Assembly: GCA_963678705.1 (NCBI GenBank)
Contig: OY783212.1
Coordinates: 17,794,001 to 17,858,000, forward strand
Reading direction: 5' to 3'
DNA from: Panorpa germanica
Taxonomy: Eukaryota; Arthropoda; Insecta; Mecoptera; Panorpidae
Length of the DNA: 64,000 nucleotides
Under the pieces are notes generated by a model. That model saw only the letters and a list, made by a program, of their open reading frames with translations, ran no database searches and was not told where the DNA came from. Each line of letters opens with the position of its first letter. The first letter of the stretch is position 1. Position numbers and translations under genes: made by a program. Positions 63,446-64,000 of this stretch are shown here, piece after piece.

Positions 63446-64000
63446 AATGGGCTTGTGTCCTATGTCTTAATTTCTATAAAAGTGTACTATATATTGATAA
63501 AGTGGGTTACTAGAACCTCAAATGTTCAATTATTTTTTAATAACTCCTTATATGTTACGAGATGTTAACAATTAAAAAAGTCATTTTGTCTCTTTAGTTG
63601 TTAAAGGTGCATGTGACATCACAATCCTTGTGTAAGGTTACCAACCGTACAGATCATAAATCTCTGCTATATGTATTTATATATCAAAATATCAAATATT
63701 ATTTACAGCTATTTCAAGGAACAATAAAATTTCAATATTATGTCTGCCTTAGCAAGCTTAAATAAAATAAAAACTTATTATTCTTTGACTTGACTTGATT
63801 ATGTCGACTACCAACAGCTACAATACATTACCGCAGCACTGACCTAATCAACAAATAACTGACGTATACAATGCATTTCACGTCATACAAATGGCCGATA
63901 TTTCTAGCGCTAAAACTACAATTCAAATTTTTAATTGCTATATCTCCGTCAACATTTAGATATTTAATAAAATAGACACGCCAATACACATTTTTTAACA
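63446..64000. mobile_element. TIR element copy C, right end beyond window
   Basis: Starts AATGGGCTTGTGTCCTATG and follows copy A closely to the window end (AGCTATTTCAAGGAACAATA, ACAACTAATAACTGACGT-like, TAGACACGCCAATACACATT). It is the best match to copy A. Confidence 0.75.

Overview
This is a 64-kb piece of a eukaryotic nuclear genome, strongly AT-rich, with GT-AG split genes, short introns and many small transposable-element remnants. Gene content (a fat facets/USP9X deubiquitinase, a ZAD zinc-finger protein, two tandem yellow-family genes) points to an insect. A lepidopteran is plausible from the repeat style, but that is inference. No bacterial, viral or plasmid sequence was recognised.

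Layout. 1-2.8 kb: the 3' part of a PP2C-like phosphatase gene (+), resembling fly CG9801. 4.46-5.33 kb: a two-exon ZAD-only gene (-). 5.3-10.5 kb: gene-poor AT-rich DNA with small inverted repeats. 10.5-24.1 kb: the fat facets/USP9X gene (-). 25.0 kb: a possible start of a small gene (+). 27.0-31.0 kb: Gclc, the glutamate-cysteine ligase catalytic subunit (+), in eleven exons. 31-33 kb: gene-free. 33.2-38.3 kb: a composite palindromic repeat locus, the most unusual object in the window. 39.3-41.8 kb: UXS1, UDP-glucuronate decarboxylase (-). It is divergent from a BCD1/ZNHIT6 box C/D snoRNP assembly gene (+, 42.4-43.6 kb), which is followed by an FKBP15-like gene lacking the FKBP domain (+, 44.2-46.6 kb). 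47.0-50.2 and 52.5-55.8 kb: two tandem yellow/MRJP-family secreted-protein genes (-) with identical intron layout. 56-64 kb: gene-poor, repeat-rich DNA, with a possible first exon of another gene at 63.03 kb.

The genes are mostly unrelated housekeeping genes and show no operon-like logic. The exception is the yellow pair, a local tandem duplication. Two divergent pairs (UXS1/BCD1, and faf with the 25.0-kb start) may share promoter regions.

The repeats are the other main content. There is a TTAA-flanked foldback MITE (two copies), a MITE with CCAGTAAAC ends (two copies), a roughly 620-bp element with AATGGGCTTGTGTCC ends (four copies), a tRNA-derived SINE family (four pieces), two retroposed 3' ends with target duplications, a tRNA-Gly pseudogene, and several hairpins. 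Exon coordinates were read by eye from splice-site consensus and frame continuity. Family assignments come from remembered protein families, not from a database search.
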